Of a stretch of DNA of 16,745 nt, positions 13,870 to 16,745 are shown piece after piece. The stretch is taken from positions 1 through 16,745 of the forward strand of contig CALIEL010000031.1 of NCBI GenBank assembly GCA_938022235.1. The letters run 5' to 3'. The translations under genes were made by a program, and so were the position numbers. The notes under the pieces are model-generated. The model saw only the letters and a list, made by a program, of their open reading frames with translations, did not search any database and was not told where the DNA came from. This stretch comes from Oribacterium parvum. Lineage in GTDB: Bacteria > Bacillota > Clostridia > Lachnospirales > Lachnospiraceae. The stretch's first letter is position 1, and the number at the start of each line of letters is the position of its first letter.

Positions 13870-15657
13870 ATGACAGTACCCGAGAGACTTTCCGCACTTC
13901 GTAAGATTATGAAGGAAAAAGGCATTACTATGCTGATTGTCCCCACTGCGGATTTCCATCAAAGCGAATATGTTGGAGAGCATTTTAAAGAGAGAATGTT
14001 TATCACCGGATTTACCGGTTCTGCCGGAACTGCTCTTATCGGTTTAGAGGAAGCAAGACTTTGGACTGACGGTCGTTATTTTATCCAGGCTGCTAAGCAG
14101 TTGGAAGGAACCACCGTTGAGCTGATGAAGATGTTCGAGCCGGGAGTACCCAGTCTGGAGGCCTTCTTGGAGGAGCATTTGAAGGAGGGCGATACTCTTG
14201 CCTTTGACGGTCGTGCCGTATCCGTAGGAGAAGGACAGGAATACGCTCGTATTTCCGAGAAAAAGAAAGCTAAGATTCTCTATGACGAGGACTTTGTGGA
14301 TCCGGTTTGGAAGGATCGTCCGGCACTTTCCGAAGAGCCTGCCTTTAATCTGGATGAAAAATATGCCGGTGAAAGTGTAAGCAGTAAGATGGCTCGTATT
14401 CGTAAGGAAATGGAAGATGCGGGATGCAATACCCATATCGTTTCCACTCTGGATGATACCTGCTGGACTCTGAATATCCGCGGTAATGATATCGAGTTCT
14501 TCCCTCTTGTTCTCAGCTATGCCATCATTCGCATGGATCGTTTCGACTTATACATTGATGAAAGAAAACTGGACAAGGCTTTACAGGAAAAGCTGGCTAA
14601 GGACGGTGTGGTACTTCATCCCTACAATGCCATTTACGAGGATGTAAAGAAGCTTTCCGACAAGGATATTGTCATGATTGATCCGAGCAAATTAAACTAT
14701 GCTCTCTTCAACAATATTCCCAAGTCCGTAAAAACCGTGGAAAAGAGAAATCCTGCCATCTTAATGAAGGCTATCAAGAATCCTGTTGAGATCGAGAATA
14801 TTCGTAAAGCGCAGATTAAGGATAGCGTTGCACACCTTCGCTTTATGAAGTGGCTTAAGGAAAATATCGGCAAGATTAAGATTACAGAGATGTCTGCCGC
14901 AGCAAAGCTGGATGAGTTCCGTGCCGAGATGGGCAACTTTATTCGTCCAAGCTTCGAGCCCATTTCTTCCTTTGGTCCTCATTCCGCCATTGTGCACTAC
15001 ACCTCTTCTCCTGAAACCGATGTGGAATTCCATACCGGAACTCTTTACTTAAGTGATACCGGAGCAGGCTTCTATGAAGGTTCCACCGACATTACCAGAA
15101 CCTTTGCTTTGGGAGAGGTTCCTCAGCAGATGAAGGATGATTTTACTTTGGTTGCTATCAGTAACCTCCACCTTGCCAATGCGAAGTTCTTGGAGGGATG
15201 TACCGGTCTGGTATTGGATATCCTTTCCCGTCAGCCATTCTGGGAGAGAAACTTGAACTTCAACCACGGTACAGGTCACGGCGTAGGATATCTTCTGAAC
15301 ATTCATGAAGGTCCTGCAGGCTTCCGTTGGAAATTCCGTGCCGGAGAAACCGAAGTACTTCAAGAGGGTATGGTGATTACTGATGAGCCGGGATTCTATG
15401 TTGAAGGCTCCCACGGTATCCGTCTGGAAAATGAACTTCTCGCCAGAAAGGGAGAGAAGAATGAGTATGGACAGTTCATGTATTTTGAAACCATCTCTCT
15501 GATTCCTTTCGACCTGGATGCCATCAATCCGGATATGTTGAATGCAGAGGATAAGAAGCTCTTAAACGACTACCATGCAAGAGTTTATGAGACCATTGCT
15601 CCACTGCTTAAGGAAGACGAGAAGGAATTCTTAAAGAAGTACACCAGAGCAATCTAA
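13870..15657 (+). CDS. pepP: Xaa-Pro aminopeptidase, large three-domain M24B type
   Basis: This metallopeptidase removes an N-terminal residue preceding proline. The 595 aa match the long aminopeptidase P form: two creatinase-like N-terminal domains (about 1-150 and 165-310), the M24 pita-bread domain (about 315-540) and a C-terminal extension (to 595). Metal ligands are visible: Asp in SDTGAGFYEGSTDITRTF (two Asp, about 396 and 407), His in NHGTGHGVGYLLNIHEGP (about 470), Glu in TDEPGFYVEGSHGIRLENEL (about 506 and 520). No signal peptide is present, so it is cytosolic. GGAGGT lies 7 nt before the ATG. The two-Asp, His, two-Glu set is complete, so it should be active. It works on proline peptides that PepT, at 8213, handles poorly (inference). 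A strong terminator follows the stop. Codon use appears rich in the GAG/AAG/CTT pattern of a well-expressed gene. Confidence 0.95.
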   Translation: MTVPERLSALRKIMKEKGITMLIVPTADFHQSEYVGEHFKERMFITGFTGSAGTALIGLEEARLWTDGRYFIQAAKQLEGTTVELMKMFEPGVPSLEAFLEEHLKEGDTLAFDGRAVSVGEGQEYARISEKKKAKILYDEDFVDPVWKDRPALSEEPAFNLDEKYAGESVSSKMARIRKEMEDAGCNTHIVSTLDDTCWTLNIRGNDIEFFPLVLSYAIIRMDRFDLYIDERKLDKALQEKLAKDGVVLHPYNAIYEDVKKLSDKDIVMIDPSKLNYALFNNIPKSVKTVEKRNPAILMKAIKNPVEIENIRKAQIKDSVAHLRFMKWLKENIGKIKITEMSAAAKLDEFRAEMGNFIRPSFEPISSFGPHSAIVHYTSSPETDVEFHTGTLYLSDTGAGFYEGSTDITRTFALGEVPQQMKDDFTLVAISNLHLANAKFLEGCTGLVLDILSRQPFWERNLNFNHGTGHGVGYLLNIHEGPAGFRWKFRAGETEVLQEGMVITDEPGFYVEGSHGIRLENELLARKGEKNEYGQFMYFETISLIPFDLDAINPDMLNAEDKKLLNDYHARVYETIAPLLKEDEKEFLKKYTRAI

Positions 15658-15710
15658 TATTATACTTCTAAATGAGAACAAGATATCGCACAGCACAAGA
15701 GCGATAAGCA

Positions 15711-15757
15711 TGAATAAAAAAGTAGAGCAGGTTCATCCTGCTCTACTTTTTTATTCA
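15711..15757. terminator. Strong bidirectional terminator after pepP
   Basis: A perfect 21-bp stem (arms 15711-15731 and 15737-15757) with core GTAGAGCAGG and a 5-nt TTCAT loop. The A6 and T6 inside the arms give U-tails on both strands. It lies 54 nt after the pepP stop. Confidence 0.92.
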
Positions 15758-15780
15758 GCTATTTTATCCTATAAGCCAAA

Positions 15781-16003
15781 AAGCAATAAAAGAGACTGTC
15801 AAAATCAAAACAAGAAATAGGTTTTCGTCAATATAGGTCTGTACATGGGGTAGTCTGAGCCCGCCGGTACTTGCGAAAAACAAGAGAAACGAAGTTTTTC
15901 GCTTAGTATCCGCTACGTGGCGAAGCTAGCGGGAGCGTGCCCCAGTTACAGACCTATATTGTTAAGAAAACCATTTTGATTTTACAGTCTTTTTGTATTG
16001 CTT
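15781..16003. repeat. 223-bp palindromic element, MITE-like or REP-like
   Basis: Nested inverted repeats span the whole stretch: AAGCAATA (15781-15788) with TATTGCTT (15996-16003), AGACTGTCAAAATCAAAA (15793-15810) with TTTTGATTTTACAGTCT (15974-15990; one base gap), GGTTTTC (15820-15826) with GAAAACC (15966-15972), AATATAGGTCTGTA (15830-15843) with TACAGACCTATATT (15947-15960), TGGGG (15846-15850) with CCCCA (15940-15944). The interior has GCGAAAAAC/GTTTTTCGC (15873-15881/15894-15902) and CCGCTA/TAGCGG (15910-15915/15927-15932). No transposase is present. The outer arm reaches the stop codon of the leftward GltD-like gene. No clear target duplication was found. Confidence 0.7.
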
Positions 16004-16745
16004 ACTTATTAGACAAGTACTCGTGAATTCCCTTTGCCGCCGCTTTTCCTGCACCCATTGCCAGGATAACGGTTGCAGCACCGGTTACCGCATCACCTCC
16101 GGCATAAACCGCCTGCTTGGTGGTTTCTCCGTTTTCTTCCTTAGCGATGATACATCCTCTTCTGTTGGTATCCAATCCCTTGGTAGTTTCACTAATCAGC
16201 GGATTGGGAGATGTTCCTAAGGACATGATTACCGTATCACAGTCAATCACATACTCGGAACCGGGAATCTCTACCGGTCTTCTTCTTCCGGAAGAATCCG
16301 GCTCTCCAAGTTCCATCTTGATGACACGGATTCCGGTTACCCAGTCATTTTCATCCACAAGAATTTCTACCGGATTCTGTAAAAGGTCGAAGATAATTCC
16401 CTCTTCCTTGGCATGGTGTACTTCCTCCACTCTGGCAGGAAGCTCAGCCTCGGAACGACGATATACTACATGAACCTCTGCGCCTAATCGAAGAGCTGTT
16501 CTTGCCGCGTCCATAGCAACGTTACCGCCGCCTACAACCACAACCTTCTTTCCGGCCTTCATAGGAGTATCTGAATCCTCTCTGTAAGCCTTCATCAGGT
16601 TGTTTCTGGTTAAGAACTCGTTAGCAGAGTAAACACCGTTGGCTGTCTCTCCGGGAATATTCATAAACTTCGGAAGTCCTGCACCTGTTCCCAGGAACAC
16701 TGCGTCAAAGCCTTCTTCCTCCAAAAGCTCATCCACGGTAATGGA
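16002..16745 (-). CDS. gltD: Glutamate synthase small-subunit-like FAD/NADPH oxidoreductase (GltD type), 3' part
   Basis: This protein passes electrons from NADPH through FAD to glutamate synthase, or acts in related electron-transfer complexes. Only the C-terminal 247 residues are here; the frame is open to the right edge, so the true start lies outside (a GTG at 16736 is only an internal codon). Visible are LGTGAGLPKFMNIPGE, the NADPH-binding GGGNVAMDAARTA with downstream VVYRR and ELPAR, and the FAD-binding GGDAVTGAATVILAMGAGKAAAKGI near the end. YLSNK is the C-terminus. The stop lies within the outer arm of the palindromic element at 15781-16003. The same domain occurs in GltD and in NfnB/SudA-type proteins, which I cannot separate without the missing half. 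Confidence 0.88.
   Translation of the reverse strand, partial: SITVDELLEEEGFDAVFLGTGAGLPKFMNIPGETANGVYSANEFLTRNNLMKAYREDSDTPMKAGKKVVVVGGGNVAMDAARTALRLGAEVHVVYRRSEAELPARVEEVHHAKEEGIIFDLLQNPVEILVDENDWVTGIRVIKMELGEPDSSGRRRPVEIPGSEYVIDCDTVIMSLGTSPNPLISETTKGLDTNRRGCIIAKEENGETTKQAVYAGGDAVTGAATVILAMGAGKAAAKGIHEYLSNK

Overview
The window reads like a low-to-moderate GC Firmicute, most likely an anaerobic Clostridia/Lachnospiraceae member. The reasons are strong AGGAGG-type ribosome binding sites, AT-rich promoters with extended -10 elements, U-tailed intrinsic terminators, and protein variants typical of that group (acetyl-type MetA, a Clostridia-style ThyX-like protein, a charged Lachnospiraceae-type protein with an LSDKAK motif, a large three-domain Xaa-Pro aminopeptidase). 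The genus is not determined from sequence alone.

Layout. Bases 1-370 hold the ribosome site and a hairpin-rich leader of a leftward gene that leaves the window at once, back to back with the promoter of a rightward pair: rfbC (dTDP-sugar epimerase) and an RluA-type pseudouridine synthase. A bidirectional terminator at 1985-2017 separates these from a leftward series: an NCS2 nucleobase permease, 5-formyl-THF cyclo-ligase (its Shine-Dalgarno and start codon lie inside a perfect 12-bp inverted repeat), a charged protein of unknown function, and a decayed lacZ. The lacZ keeps its two ends but has lost three internal blocks, including the catalytic barrel.

Bases 7062-8212 carry no convincing protein gene. 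Inside is the most interesting object of the window: a roughly 755-nt stretch (7345-8100) with its own extended -10 promoter, at least ten local hairpins, a long-range 9-bp pairing, a duplicated 15-nt motif and a strong hairpin at its 3' end. I read it as a large structured non-coding RNA. I cannot assign it to a family from sequence alone.

Bases 8213-12557 are leftward genes: pepT (tripeptidase), metA (homoserine O-acetyltransferase), a D,D-carboxypeptidase and a ComEA-like DNA-binding protein. The first three are closely spaced and may form an operon (transcription order dac, metA, pepT). Upstream of comEA lies about 400 bp of degenerate 26-34-bp repeats and a long hairpin, then a ThyX-like protein lacking the canonical RHR motif. 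Divergent from it is a large Xaa-Pro aminopeptidase (13870-15657), ended by a 21-bp perfect-stem terminator. A 223-bp palindromic element (15781-16003) then abuts the 3' end of a leftward glutamate synthase small-subunit-like gene that runs off the right edge.

The genes are mostly housekeeping: amino acid and peptide metabolism (PepT, PepP, MetA, GltD-like), nucleotide and folate metabolism (permease, cyclo-ligase, ThyX-like) and envelope (RfbC, carboxypeptidase). The novelty is in the non-coding parts.
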